Shown: positions 37,013 through 45,785 of the stretch, one piece after another
How the letters are laid out: each line of letters begins with the position of its first letter
How positions within the stretch are numbered: position 1 is the first letter of the stretch
DNA from: Alsobacter sp045348435
GTDB lineage: Bacteria > Pseudomonadota > Alphaproteobacteria > Rhizobiales > Beijerinckiaceae
NCBI RefSeq assembly: GCF_045348435.1
Contig: NZ_CP157484.1
Coordinates: 5,146,001 to 5,210,000, forward strand
DNA length: 64,000 nucleotides
Reading direction: 5' to 3'
The notes under the pieces: model-generated
The model's input: only the letters and a program-made list of their open reading frames with translations
Database searches by the model: none
What the model was told of the DNA's origin: nothing
Position numbers and translations under genes: made by a program

Positions 37013-39841
37013 TCAGCGCTGCTGCGCGGCGTCCGGCGACCCTTCCAGCAACTGCCGGGCGGCTACGAGGTCGGCCGTATCGAAGCCTTCGGAGAACTGG
37101 CCGAGAACGTTGGCCAGAACGGGCCTGGACGCCGACGCCTCGCCGCGCTCCACGCAGGCGCGGTGCCGGCTCATGGCGAGCCGAAGCTTCCACGACAGGG
37201 CGCCCTGGCGGTCGGCCATCGCCATGCCCTCGTCGAAAGCCGCGATAGCGTCGTCATGGGAGCATCGCCGAACCTGTACCTCGCCGAGGACCCTGAGAAG
37301 CTCGGGAAGCTCGTGGCTCTCGCCGTCGGATCTTACTCTCCGGATGGCCGCGCCCACCGTCGCGTGCGCCTCCTCGGTCTCGCCTGCGCCGAGCAGTGCC
37401 AGCGCGAGCGACCCCTCGAACCCCGGCATCATCATGCCGTGCTGGCGGGCTTGGCCGATCGCATTCCGCAGCAGGGCCACGGCGGCCTTGGCCTGGCCGG
37501 CTTCGAGAAGGCGCCTGCCCTGGTGGCCGAGCCCAACCGCCTGGTAGGGCCGCATGGAATGGCTTCTCGCGTAGGCGACGAGGCGCTCGGCGAGCTGGCC
37601 GACCATGTCCCATTCTCCCGTCCATTCGAAGACGGTGGTGACCCACATGAGCACCACGCAGTAGCTCACCGCGTCCGATGGCGCGGTCCTCTCCGCGACG
37701 TGGCGCGCCATCGCCAGGGCCTGGTCCGGATAGCCCAGCAACCAAAGGCATCGAGACATGGGAACGAAGGGGTGGCTGCTGTAGGCGTAGTGGTGGGGAG
37801 GGACCTCTTCGAAGACGTCGAGATGGATCTCGGCGTCGAGTTGCTCACGTGCGGCCTGCTGCTGCCCCAGCAGGTGCAGTGCGGTGCCGACCTGGTAATG
37901 GGCGCACGAGATCGCGACAGGATTGCCGATGCTGGCCGCGAGTGCTTCGAGCCGCCGGGACATGGGCATCAGTAGCGAATACTCGCCTCTCCCCCGGCGG
38001 AACCGGAGCAATGTCACCATGAGGCGGAACTGGCTGGCGATGTCGGCCAGATCGTCGGCAAGCGCCAGTGCCCGCTTGAGGGCCGCTCCGGCTTCATGGC
38101 CGTTGCCCTGGGTGAACATCAGGGCGTAGCCGAGGCCCTCGTTGAGCCGCATGACGGTGTCGTCGTCCGTCGGTTCCAGCGCAAGCGCTGCCTCTGTCCA
38201 CCGGCGGCACTCGTTCAGGAGCGACGACTCGATAAAGGTCCGCGATGCAGCAGCGGCAAGTCTTGTGGCTAGCCGCGCGTCCCCGCCTTCGACGAAGCTC
38301 CACTGGAGAGCCGCGTAGACGTCGGCGAGCGCGGGCCGCTTGCGGGCGCCGAGGACATCGGGCCGGGGCAGCTCCTTCGAGGCCTCGAGACATGCGAGGA
38401 CATGGGCGGCGTGGCGAGACGCCACCGCTTGCCGGACACCCTCCCCGTCCAGCTTTTCGCGGGCAAATGCGCGCGTCGTATCGAGAAGGCGATAGGCTGC
38501 CGACCCGCCACTGCAGCGGACCGCGACGAGCGACTTCTCGACCAGTGACTGCACGGCGCCGGCGATGTCTGCCGCGGTCAGGTCGCCGTCCGTGGCCACG
38601 GAAACGGCGTCGGTCAGGTCGAACGTTTCGGCAAAGACGGACAGCTGCTCGAAGACCTTCCGCTCGTCCGGCCGCAGCAGATCATAGCTCCATTCGACTG
38701 CCGATCGCAGCGTCTGGTGGCGCGCCGGCGCTGTCCGCCGACCGGTCCAGAGCAGGCGGAGACGCCCATGCAACAGATCAGCCGTCTGTTTCCAGCCGTA
38801 ATCTGAGACCCGGCCTGCGACGAGTTCGAGCGCGAGTGGAACGCCGTCCAGCGTCCGGCAGATCTCTGCCATGACGGCGGCGTCGGCCGGCGTCAGGTCG
38901 GCAGAATGACCGGCGGCGGCGGCGCGTTCGGCGAGCAGTTGCGCGGCCGGGTAGCCGAGAACCTCGGCAGGGGTCAGGTCCTCCGAAGGCGGCGGTTGTT
39001 CGAGCTCGGAGAGGATGAAGACGTGCTCGCCCTCGACTTTCAACCGCTCGCGGCTGGTCACGAGAAGGCTTGCGCCGGGCGCTTCAAGAAAGATCTTTTC
39101 GGCAAGAGAGGCGATGCCGTCCACCAGGTGCTCGCATCCGTCGAAGACGAGCAGGATCCTGCGCTCCCGGAGATTCCCGATCACCTCGGGGGTGGGGTCG
39201 CCGGATTGCGCGGCGACGCCGAGTGCATTGGCCAGCGTGCTCGCCACCAGCGTGGGATCGGAGAGCGGGCCGAGATCGAGAAAGCGGACCTCGTCGTGAC
39301 CGGACCGGAGCAACCGGTTTGCGGCTGCGATGGCGACCGTCGTCTTGCCCATACCGCCTGCGCCGAGGATCGTCGCGAAGCGGTACCGCGCGACGAGGTC
39401 GGCGACGGCCTCGACTGCACCGTCACGCCCAACCATGCGATCCAACAAGGGGGGCAGTCCCGATGCGCCCGGCAAGGGCCGGGGCTTCGCCGGCGGGAGC
39501 AGCGCCTCGATCCGGACTTCGGCGGCTAGGCAATAACCCCGTCCGGGCACGTTGACGATATAGCGCTGGTCTCCGGCACCGTCGTCGAGAGCCTTGCGCA
39601 GGCGTGCGATGTGGAAGCGCAGGTTGCTGTCGTCCACCGTCAGGTCGGGCCAGGCGCGGGTCATGAGCGCGTCGCGGCCGAGCACCTCGCTCGGGCGCTC
39701 GGCGAGCGCGATCAGGATGTCGAGTGCGCGGCTGCCTATCGGAACGACCGTGCCGTCACGTTCGAGCCGACGTTCCGTCGGCAGTAGACGGAACGGGCCG
39801 AAGCAAAGTGCAGAACCGGACTTTGGGTCCGGCGCGCTCAT
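37013..39841 (-). CDS. winged-helix / NTPase / TPR transcriptional regulator
   Basis: A 942-residue signal-transduction ATPase. Residues 10-108 form an OmpR/PhoB-type winged helix (FGPFRLLPTERRLERDG, SNLRFHIARLRKALDDG, YIVNVPGRGYCL). An NB-ARC-like NTPase follows with Walker A GAGGMGKTTVA (160-170) and LLVFDGCEHLVDG. The C-terminal half is helical repeats of TPR/MalT-like type. Such proteins act as ligand-gated regulators and occur in rhizobia beside oxidoreductase and hydrolase genes. OmpR-type domains bind direct repeats spaced about one turn apart, which matches the CTCACA boxes found around it. The start at 39841 (MSAPDPKS) is chosen; upstream frame is not protein-like. Confidence 0.88.
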   Translation of the reverse strand: MSAPDPKSGSALCFGPFRLLPTERRLERDGTVVPIGSRALDILIALAERPSEVLGRDALMTRAWPDLTVDDSNLRFHIARLRKALDDGAGDQRYIVNVPGRGYCLAAEVRIEALLPPAKPRPLPGASGLPPLLDRMVGRDGAVEAVADLVARYRFATILGAGGMGKTTVAIAAANRLLRSGHDEVRFLDLGPLSDPTLVASTLANALGVAAQSGDPTPEVIGNLRERRILLVFDGCEHLVDGIASLAEKIFLEAPGASLLVTSRERLKVEGEHVFILSELEQPPPSEDLTPAEVLGYPAAQLLAERAAAAGHSADLTPADAAVMAEICRTLDGVPLALELVAGRVSDYGWKQTADLLHGRLRLLWTGRRTAPARHQTLRSAVEWSYDLLRPDERKVFEQLSVFAETFDLTDAVSVATDGDLTAADIAGAVQSLVEKSLVAVRCSGGSAAYRLLDTTRAFAREKLDGEGVRQAVASRHAAHVLACLEASKELPRPDVLGARKRPALADVYAALQWSFVEGGDARLATRLAAAASRTFIESSLLNECRRWTEAALALEPTDDDTVMRLNEGLGYALMFTQGNGHEAGAALKRALALADDLADIASQFRLMVTLLRFRRGRGEYSLLMPMSRRLEALAASIGNPVAISCAHYQVGTALHLLGQQQAAREQLDAEIHLDVFEEVPPHHYAYSSHPFVPMSRCLWLLGYPDQALAMARHVAERTAPSDAVSYCVVLMWVTTVFEWTGEWDMVGQLAERLVAYARSHSMRPYQAVGLGHQGRRLLEAGQAKAAVALLRNAIGQARQHGMMMPGFEGSLALALLGAGETEEAHATVGAAIRRVRSDGESHELPELLRVLGEVQVRRCSHDDAIAAFDEGMAMADRQGALSWKLRLAMSRHRACVERGEASASRPVLANVLGQFSEGFDTADLVAARQLLEGSPDAAQQR

Positions 39842-40023
39842 GCCTTTCCCCTTTGATCGATCTTCCGGCTCAGCAGGGCCGGCGTCGTGCAAGAGAGCAT
39901 CTTTGCCACCGATCCTGGCGATGCCGACCGATGGCGGCGCCTCGACGAATGTACAGCCTAAGTAACTTTCCGGATACGGTGGGTCCGGTTCCAGCCGGGG
40001 TGGGCCCACGCGGGCCTTTCAGA

Positions 40024-40854
40024 TCACCGGTCAAAGCCTGTCGAGAGTGCCACGGCCCGCCATTTGTCGAGGATGGCTGTGTCCGACGCATGCTTCGCCT
40101 CGATGGCCGCGACGGTATCGGCGCCCAGGGGCAACCGCACCGGAGGGTCCGGGTGGTGGGCGAGGTCGACCAGGATCTCCGCGAGCCGGGCAGGGTTCCC
40201 AGGCTGGGCTCCGTTGACCTGCCCGGCATTGGCCCGGACCTTCCCCACCGTCTCGCTGTAGTCAGGGATCACGGTGCGGCTGACCTTCAGGGACGAAGCG
40301 TCCATGAAGTCGGTCCGGAAGTAGCCCGGCTCAATCGCCGTGACGTGGATGCCGAGCGGCGCGAGCTCGGCGCGCAAGGACTCCGTCAGGGCCTCGACCG
40401 CGAACTTGGTGGCCCCGTAGACGCCGAATCCCGCCGAGCCCCGGTACCCGCCGATCGACGAGATGTTGAGGATGCGACCGAACCCGGCCATGCGCATGTG
40501 GGGCAGGACGGCTTGGGTGACCGCCAGAAGCCCGAACACGTTTGTTCTGAACACGGCCTCGATTTCGTCATCACTCGCCTCTTCCACCGCGCCAAGGAGG
40601 CCGAATCCGGCATTGTTGAGCAGGATGTCGATAGCGCCGAAGCGGTCGACTGCTGCCTGCGCCGCCGCGATCGCCTGGTCTCTCCGCGTCACGTCGAGCG
40701 CCAGCGTGAGAAGGTCGGGATGCGAGCCGATGCGGTCGACGATCGCCTTCGGATCGCGGGCGGTGGCAACGACCGCATCGCCCCTTTCGAGTGCGTGTTG
40801 TGCGACCAGGGCGCCGAAGCCCCGGGAAGCGCCCGTGATGAACCAGATCGACAT
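40024..40854 (-). CDS. SDR family oxidoreductase
   Basis: A 276-residue classical short-chain dehydrogenase. The cofactor motif TGASRGFGA is at about 7-15, NNAG near 86, the catalytic Ser in ISSIGG and the Tyr/Lys pair in YGATK. The extended C-terminal region with PGNPARLAEILVDLA is typical of the group annotated as oxidoreductases of unknown substrate. It starts 44 bp before the remains of a second SDR gene whose stop is at 40899, suggesting a tandem duplicate, one copy of which decayed. Confidence 0.92.
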   Translation of the reverse strand: MSIWFITGASRGFGALVAQHALERGDAVVATARDPKAIVDRIGSHPDLLTLALDVTRRDQAIAAAQAAVDRFGAIDILLNNAGFGLLGAVEEASDDEIEAVFRTNVFGLLAVTQAVLPHMRMAGFGRILNISSIGGYRGSAGFGVYGATKFAVEALTESLRAELAPLGIHVTAIEPGYFRTDFMDASSLKVSRTVIPDYSETVGKVRANAGQVNGAQPGNPARLAEILVDLAHHPDPPVRLPLGADTVAAIEAKHASDTAILDKWRAVALSTGFDR

Positions 40855-40898
40855 CGCGAAGTCCTTTACGTTGCTGAAGAGTGAGGCCTTGATGCGGG

Positions 40899-41120
40899 TC
40901 AGCGTTGAAGGGAGGCATCCAGCCGGCTGAGGTTGCTCCAGCGGCTGTCGGATGCGGCCTGGCGTTCGGCAGCCCGCTGAGCGAACGCCAAGGCGTCCGC
41001 CCCGGCGAGGATGCGCACGGGAGGGGCGTCGAGATCCGCCACCTTGAGCACGAGCGCGGCTGCCCGCGGGGGTCCGAGAGCCAGGCCGTGTAGTCCGGCG
41101 CCGTGATGGTCTTGACGATG
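40899..41120 (-). pseudogene. SDR oxidoreductase C-terminal remnant
   Basis: The minus strand encodes AAALVLKVADLDAPPVRILA and GADALAFAQRAAERQAASD up to a stop at 40899. This is the substrate-side C-terminus of a short-chain dehydrogenase like the intact one downstream. A frame change near 41.06 kb leads to a short upstream piece (PDYTAWLSDPRG), after which similarity ends. The nucleotide-binding half is gone. Confidence 0.65.
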
Positions 41121-41149
41121 GCTGCGGTAAGACGGGCGCGGCGCTCCGC

Positions 41150-42006
41150 TCAGACGCCTTCGAACACGAGCTTCGTGAAGAAGTCCGGCGAGATAACCGC
41201 CTTGCCGAACCGTTCGTCCGTTGCTGTGGTCGGGCGCGCCGCCACGATCTCGTCCAGCGAATGGCCGCGACGCTTCAGCGCCGAGACGCGGTCGCGGCTT
41301 CCCGCCAGCATGTCGCGAAAGGCCCGGAGCCCCTCGGCATGGCTGACGGGGGCGGCGTGCCCCGGGAGAATGAGGGTGTTCTTGCCGTGACGTCAGCCTC
41401 GCCGAAGGTCACCACGAGATCGCCGTCTGTATGGGCGTGGGCGAGATGCTGAAGCCCGATCGACGTGCCGTTGAGCTTCACCGTCTTAGCGCGGTCCACG
41501 ACCTCGGTCGGCAGCGCGAAGTGCGGGGCTGGCGGGAAGTCGAAGTCCCAGTCCTCGACCCTTTGCGGCTCCCGCAGGTGTTTCAACGTGTTGGCGTGGG
41601 CGAGGATGGAGACCCCGGCGCCGCCGATCCACTCGTTTCCGTCGGCATGGTCGAAGTGCCAGTGCGTGTTGATGAGGTGGGTGATCGGACGATTGTCGAG
41701 GCTCGCCAGCGCGGCCTCGATGCGGGGACGCGTTGCGGTGATACCGGCATCGACCAGCACCTTGCCGTCCGCTCCGCCCAAGACCGCGATGTTGCCGCCC
41801 GACCCCTCCAGCACGCTCAGCCCGCCGCGGACGGGATGGACCGCGATGTCCGCTTTCGCGGCCTCGGCCCGGAACCCGTCGACGATGTTGCCGGCCTTGG
41901 CGAAGGCCTGGCGCGGCGTTAGCCAACCCTGCCGGCCGGCGACGGCCGCCACGCAGCAGAGGCAGAATCCGCGGCGCGACAGGCGGGGTGGATGGGGGGA
42001 CATCAT
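41150..42006 (-). pseudogene. Tat-exported metallo-beta-lactamase-fold hydrolase with internal deletion
   Basis: The gene starts at 42006 behind AAGGAGAA with a Tat leader (RLSRRGFCLCCVAAVAG). The zinc motif THWHFDHADGN and later HAHTDGD are intact. At about 41.39 kb, just after GEADV, the frame breaks and the other frame continues KNTLILPGHAAPVSHAEG to SPDFFTKLVFEGV with its natural stop at 41150. The segment normally containing the metal-bridging Asp after HTxGD is deleted. The enzyme is thus probably inactive. A triple CTCAC repeat lies 80 bp upstream. Confidence 0.8.
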
Positions 42007-42086
42007 CGGTTTCTCCTTCCGATTGCCGGGGACCCTGTGGCACGGCGATCGAAAGGAGCCTCAAGCCAACGGGCCTGCCCGTGCCA

Positions 42087-42111
42087 GTGAGACGGTGTGA
42101 GACGTTGCGAG
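42087..42111 (-). promoter_or_regulatory. 10-bp-period triple direct-repeat box D upstream of the MBL-fold gene
   Basis: On the minus strand CTCGCA (from 42111), CTCACA (from 42101) and CTCAC (from 42091) follow each other at exact 10-bp steps. The last unit ends 80 bp before the start codon of the metallo-beta-lactamase-fold gene and is oriented toward it. It shares ...TCTCACTGGC with box B (TTCTCACTGGC). Confidence 0.6.
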
Positions 42112-42279
42112 GCCCGACCGGCTACGCCTGACCGACTGGTCATGAAAGTGAGCGTCGGCTGGACAACGTGGTGTACCTGCCACAAGGCGGCGCGACGCTC
42201 GCGGGCTAGCGGTGGCGCGACGCGTCGTTCGATCCCAGACCTGCCGCTAGCGTTCCTGCCTGCCAGGCCTGGAGGGTCG

Positions 42280-42495
42280 CCAGTTCGTCTGACGGACGAC
42301 CCGAATGCACCGTGGCCGGACGATCGTCCGCGCGTCACTGTGGGGCAACTCGCGATCACTCGACCCACGTCGGTCGAGGAGATCGGCGATCCAGTGATGA
42401 TGCACGACCCGACCCGGGTGACCGACGGGATCGAACTCTCGGACGACCCCATCCTCGCGGCGCGATGCGGTATCTATGAAGTTTCGGTGGGAAGT
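42280..42495 (+). pseudogene. catalase-family peroxidase C-terminal remnant
   Basis: One frame encodes DDPNAPWPDDRPRVTVGQLA followed by ITRPTSVEEIGDPVMMHDPT, then GIELSDDPILAARCGIYEVS. This matches the C-terminal region of small (SrpA-like) haem catalase-peroxidases. No haem-binding N-terminal part is found upstream. The rest of 42.11-42.56 kb shows no gene. It is one of several broken genes in this block. Confidence 0.55.
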
Positions 42496-42562
42496 GTCGG
42501 TCAAAGCTCAGCCGTCGACAAACATGCTTGCTTGTTTGTTTTTCGCTCTTTAGCTTCCCATT

Positions 42563-43219
42563 GTGCGGGTAGAACAGCGCCAACGTCGTACCCAGGAGGA
42601 GCGGTCTGCCGAGACGCGCTCCGGACTCGTTGAGGCGACGCTCGACTGCTTACACGAGCGCGGCTACCCCCGCACCACCCTGGCGCAGATCGCCGAGCGG
42701 GCGGGAGTCACGCGCGGCGCCCTGAACCATCACTTCCCCAGCAAGGACGCTCTCGTGGTGCAGGCGATCGAGCACCTGCTGAATTCTTCCATACTCGGCA
42801 TCCGCGTCCTCGCCGCGTCCGTCAGGGACGGCTCGCTGAGCCTTCCGGACTTCCTGGACCGCCTCTGGGCCATGTTCTCGGGCCGCCTGCTTCTGATCAC
42901 TCTGGAGCACATCACCGAGGCGCGGCACAACGCCGTTCTGCGTGAGGGCCTGATACCGGTTGTGCGTGCGTTCCATTCCGAGCTTGACCGGATCTGGGGC
43001 GACTTCTTCGAGGGCTCCCACTTGGACGACAGGGACGTCCAGACTGCGCTGAATGCTTCGCTCTGCCTCATGCGCGGCATGGGCATGCAGCAGGTGCTGC
43101 GGGATGATCCGGCGTATTACCAGGACCTCCTGAACTTTTGGAAATCGGTCCTCGCCAAATACGCTCCGGCGCAGGAACAGAGACGGCGGGTTCGAGCCGG
43201 CGGCTCCAAGGAAAGGTGA
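42563..43219 (+). CDS. TetR family transcriptional regulator
   Basis: A 218-residue repressor-type regulator. The helix-turn-helix is IAERAGVTRGALNHHFPSKD near residues 40-60, and the rest is helical ligand-binding domain. The start is GTG at 42563 with no strong ribosome site. It is followed after 5 bp by the amidohydrolase gene and then by an ABC transporter, so it is probably an autoregulated local repressor responding to the transported compound or a breakdown product. Confidence 0.88.
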   Translation: MRVEQRQRRTQEERSAETRSGLVEATLDCLHERGYPRTTLAQIAERAGVTRGALNHHFPSKDALVVQAIEHLLNSSILGIRVLAASVRDGSLSLPDFLDRLWAMFSGRLLLITLEHITEARHNAVLREGLIPVVRAFHSELDRIWGDFFEGSHLDDRDVQTALNASLCLMRGMGMQQVLRDDPAYYQDLLNFWKSVLAKYAPAQEQRRRVRAGGSKER

Positions 43220-43224
43220 ACAGC

Positions 43225-44466
43225 GTGTCGCAGAGCATCATCTTCGAGAACGCCCGCGTGCTAGACGGCCGCAGCCCGAATGGCGAGCACGACCGGCATG
43301 TGCGAGTCGAAAATGGACGAATTTGCGAGGTTTCCGACCGGCCGATTTGCAGCGCCTCGGCGCGGACGATCGACCTGAAGGGGCGGACGCTGATGCCGGG
43401 CCTGATCGACTGTCACGTGCATGTCGTGGCGGGGCTGGTCAATCTGGGCCTTAACGCGCTGTTGCCGGACGCGGTCGCCGCGTTCCATGCCGCCCGCATC
43501 ATGAAGGGCATGCTGGCGCGCGGCTTCACCACCGTCCGGGACGTGGGCGGCGCCACCCACGCCCTGGTGGACGCGCTCGAGCAGGGGCTCGTCGAGGGGC
43601 CGCGGCTCGTGATTTGCGGCAAGGCTCTGGCGCAGACCGGCGGCCACGCGGACTTCCGCGGTCGCTACGACAATCGCGACCCTGACTACCAGACGCGGCG
43701 CCTGGGCTCTCTGGGCCGCATCTGCGACGGCGTCGAGGCGTGCCGCCACGCGGCGAGAGACGAGATCCGCCAAGGCGCCACCTTCATCAAGATCATGGCC
43801 AATGGGGGGGTCGCGTCGCCGACCGACCCAATCGCATTCCTGGGCTTTTCCAACGACGAGATCGCCGCGATCGTCGAGGAGGCGCGCGCCGCTCAAACCT
43901 ACGTGTCGGCCCACCTTTATACGGACGAGGCCATCGCACGCGCCGTGAAGCTCGGCGTGCGTTCGGTGGAGCACGCCAACCTGATCGAGCCTGCGACCGC
44001 CTCCCTGATGAAGGAGCGCGACGCCATCGCGTGTCCGACGCTGGTCACCTACGAGGCGCTGAAAAACGAGGGCGAGTCGCTCGGGCTCCCGGCGACGTCC
44101 GTGGCCAAAATCGACGATGTGCGCCTGCGCGGCTTGGAGTCGCTGCAGATCATGCGCGACGCCGGCGTCACCATGGCGTACGGCACCGACCTCCTTGGCG
44201 AGATGCACCGCCATCAATCGGAGGAATTCGTGATCCGCGGCCGTGTGCTGCCCGCCATCGAGGTCATCCGCTCGGCCACCGTGCACGCCGCCGAGCTGAT
44301 CGGGATGCCAGGCCAGATCGGCGTGGTGGAGACCGGCGCGCATGCGGACCTGATCGTGGTCGATGGCGACCCCCTGGCCGACCTGTCGCTTCTGACGCAC
44401 CAGGGCCAGCACCTGTCGGCGATCATGAAGGCCGGCGCCTTCGTGAAGGACGCGATGGCCCAATGA
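43225..44466 (+). CDS. amidohydrolase family protein (imidazolonepropionase/prolidase-like)
   Basis: A 413-residue TIM-barrel metal hydrolase. A GTG at 43225 is used, behind AAGGAAAGG. Metal-site motifs are DCHVHV (after MPGLI), the Lys of FIKIMANGG, His in SAHLYTDEA, His in VEHANL and Asp in YGTDLLG, the pattern of the binuclear amidohydrolases that cleave cyclic amides, peptides or lactams. GQIGVVETGAHADLIVVDGDP is the family closing strand. No signal peptide is present, so it acts on an imported substrate. Its stop overlaps an ATG of the next gene; the adjacent transporter is the likely source of substrate. Confidence 0.88.
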   Translation: MSQSIIFENARVLDGRSPNGEHDRHVRVENGRICEVSDRPICSASARTIDLKGRTLMPGLIDCHVHVVAGLVNLGLNALLPDAVAAFHAARIMKGMLARGFTTVRDVGGATHALVDALEQGLVEGPRLVICGKALAQTGGHADFRGRYDNRDPDYQTRRLGSLGRICDGVEACRHAARDEIRQGATFIKIMANGGVASPTDPIAFLGFSNDEIAAIVEEARAAQTYVSAHLYTDEAIARAVKLGVRSVEHANLIEPATASLMKERDAIACPTLVTYEALKNEGESLGLPATSVAKIDDVRLRGLESLQIMRDAGVTMAYGTDLLGEMHRHQSEEFVIRGRVLPAIEVIRSATVHAAELIGMPGQIGVVETGAHADLIVVDGDPLADLSLLTHQGQHLSAIMKAGAFVKDAMAQ

Positions 44467-44492
44467 ACAACGACTCGGGAGGGAAGAGCACA

Positions 44493-45713
44493 ATGACAAC
44501 GACACGCCGTCACTTTGTCGGAGGGCTGGGCGCCGCCGCTGGCCTCGTCGCTGCGCCGGGCATCCTGCGCGCGCAGACCCAAGGCGTTTACCGCATCGGG
44601 GCCCTGTGCCCCGTGACCGGCTCCGGCAGCCCTTTCGGCTCCGGCATGCAAAAGATGATCGGCGTCGCCGCCGAGATCGTCAACGCGGCGGGCGGCGCCG
44701 CGGGGCGCAAACTCGAGGTTCAGTACGAGGACACTCAGACCAGCCCGCAGGCTGCGGTGCTCGCCGCCAAGAAGCTGATCGACGTGAACAAGGTCCAGTG
44801 CGTCATGGGGACCTGGTCTTCGGGCGTCTCGTTGGCCGTCGTACCGCTCACGAACGACGCCGGGATGATCCTGATGAACACGTCGGGTGCCCCGGCGCTG
44901 TCGACCCCGCCCGCCAACGCCAAGGGCCTGTCCTACCGCTACCAGGCGACCAATGACCGGTTCGGACGCGCCTTCGCGGAGATCTGCGTGCGGGAAGGCT
45001 ATAAGCGGCCAGCCACCATGGCGTTCAACAATGCATCTGGCATCGGCAACACGGAAGGCTTCCGCAAGGCCTGGGAGGCGAAGGGCGGCAAGGTCGTAGA
45101 GAGCGTCGTCTACGAGCCGAACCAGCCGACCTACCGCTCGGAACTCCAGAAAGTGTTGGCCGCCAACCCGGACGTGATCGTCACCGGCTCCTATCTGGCC
45201 GACACCACCATTTTCATGCGGGAGTGGTTCCAGACCGGCCAGCCCGTGAAGTGGATCATGCCGGGCTGGGCGGCGAGCCCAGATCTGGTGAAGGCGGTGG
45301 GTCCCGACGTGGTCGAGGGGGTCATCTCCGTGGATTCTGTCTCCAACGAGAACGCTGCATCCTACAAGGCCTATGACGAGGCTTACAGGAAGGCGATGGG
45401 CCAGCCCGGTCAGGCCAACGTTTATGCGGCCATGACCTGGGACATGGTCCATGTGCTCGCGCTCGCCATGGAGGCCGCGAACTCGGCTGATACGCAGGCG
45501 ATCAACGCCAAAATTCGCGAGATCGCCAACCCGCCCGGCCAGCAAGTCTATTCGTTCGCCGAGGGCAAGGAGGCCCTCAAAAAGGGCAAGATCAACTTCG
45601 AGGGCGCGTCGTCAGTGCTGGACTTCGACCAGTATGGAGACGTGACGCCCGATTTCGGCGTCTTCTTCATCGAGGGCGGAGCCCTCAAGCGCCGCTACGT
45701 CGTCAAGATCTGA
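44493..45713 (+). CDS. branched-chain-type ABC transporter substrate-binding protein
   Basis: A 406-residue periplasmic binding protein of the Leu/Ile/Val/amide class. The ATG at 44493 has GGGAGGGA upstream and gives a twin-arginine-like leader (TTTRRHFVGGLGAAAGLVAA) cut near ILRAQT. The binding domain runs from YRIGALCPVTGSGSPFGSGM to the C-terminus. An earlier ATG at 44463 overlaps the amidohydrolase stop and is less likely. It is the first gene of a complete LivKHMGF-type importer, though the ligand need not be an amino acid; linkage to an amidohydrolase suggests an amide or peptide-like compound. Confidence 0.9.
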   Translation: MTTTRRHFVGGLGAAAGLVAAPGILRAQTQGVYRIGALCPVTGSGSPFGSGMQKMIGVAAEIVNAAGGAAGRKLEVQYEDTQTSPQAAVLAAKKLIDVNKVQCVMGTWSSGVSLAVVPLTNDAGMILMNTSGAPALSTPPANAKGLSYRYQATNDRFGRAFAEICVREGYKRPATMAFNNASGIGNTEGFRKAWEAKGGKVVESVVYEPNQPTYRSELQKVLAANPDVIVTGSYLADTTIFMREWFQTGQPVKWIMPGWAASPDLVKAVGPDVVEGVISVDSVSNENAASYKAYDEAYRKAMGQPGQANVYAAMTWDMVHVLALAMEAANSADTQAINAKIREIANPPGQQVYSFAEGKEALKKGKINFEGASSVLDFDQYGDVTPDFGVFFIEGGALKRRYVVKI

Positions 45714-45785
45714 CCCACCCGGCGGCCGGGCTCGAGAGCTCGGCCGCCCCTCGCCCTCCGGTCCGCCGGACGATCCCGGGACGCC

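Noticed and set aside
40880..40895. A fifth CTCAC box upstream of the intact SDR gene
   Set aside because: Only one good half (CTCAC) is present; the unit 10 bp away reads GCATC, and the distance to the start is about 26 bp, unlike the other boxes.
42097..42633. A 178-codon plus-strand protein before tetR
   Set aside because: Only the middle matches the catalase-family C-terminus; the ends are unrelated and overlap the tetR start. It is called a remnant.
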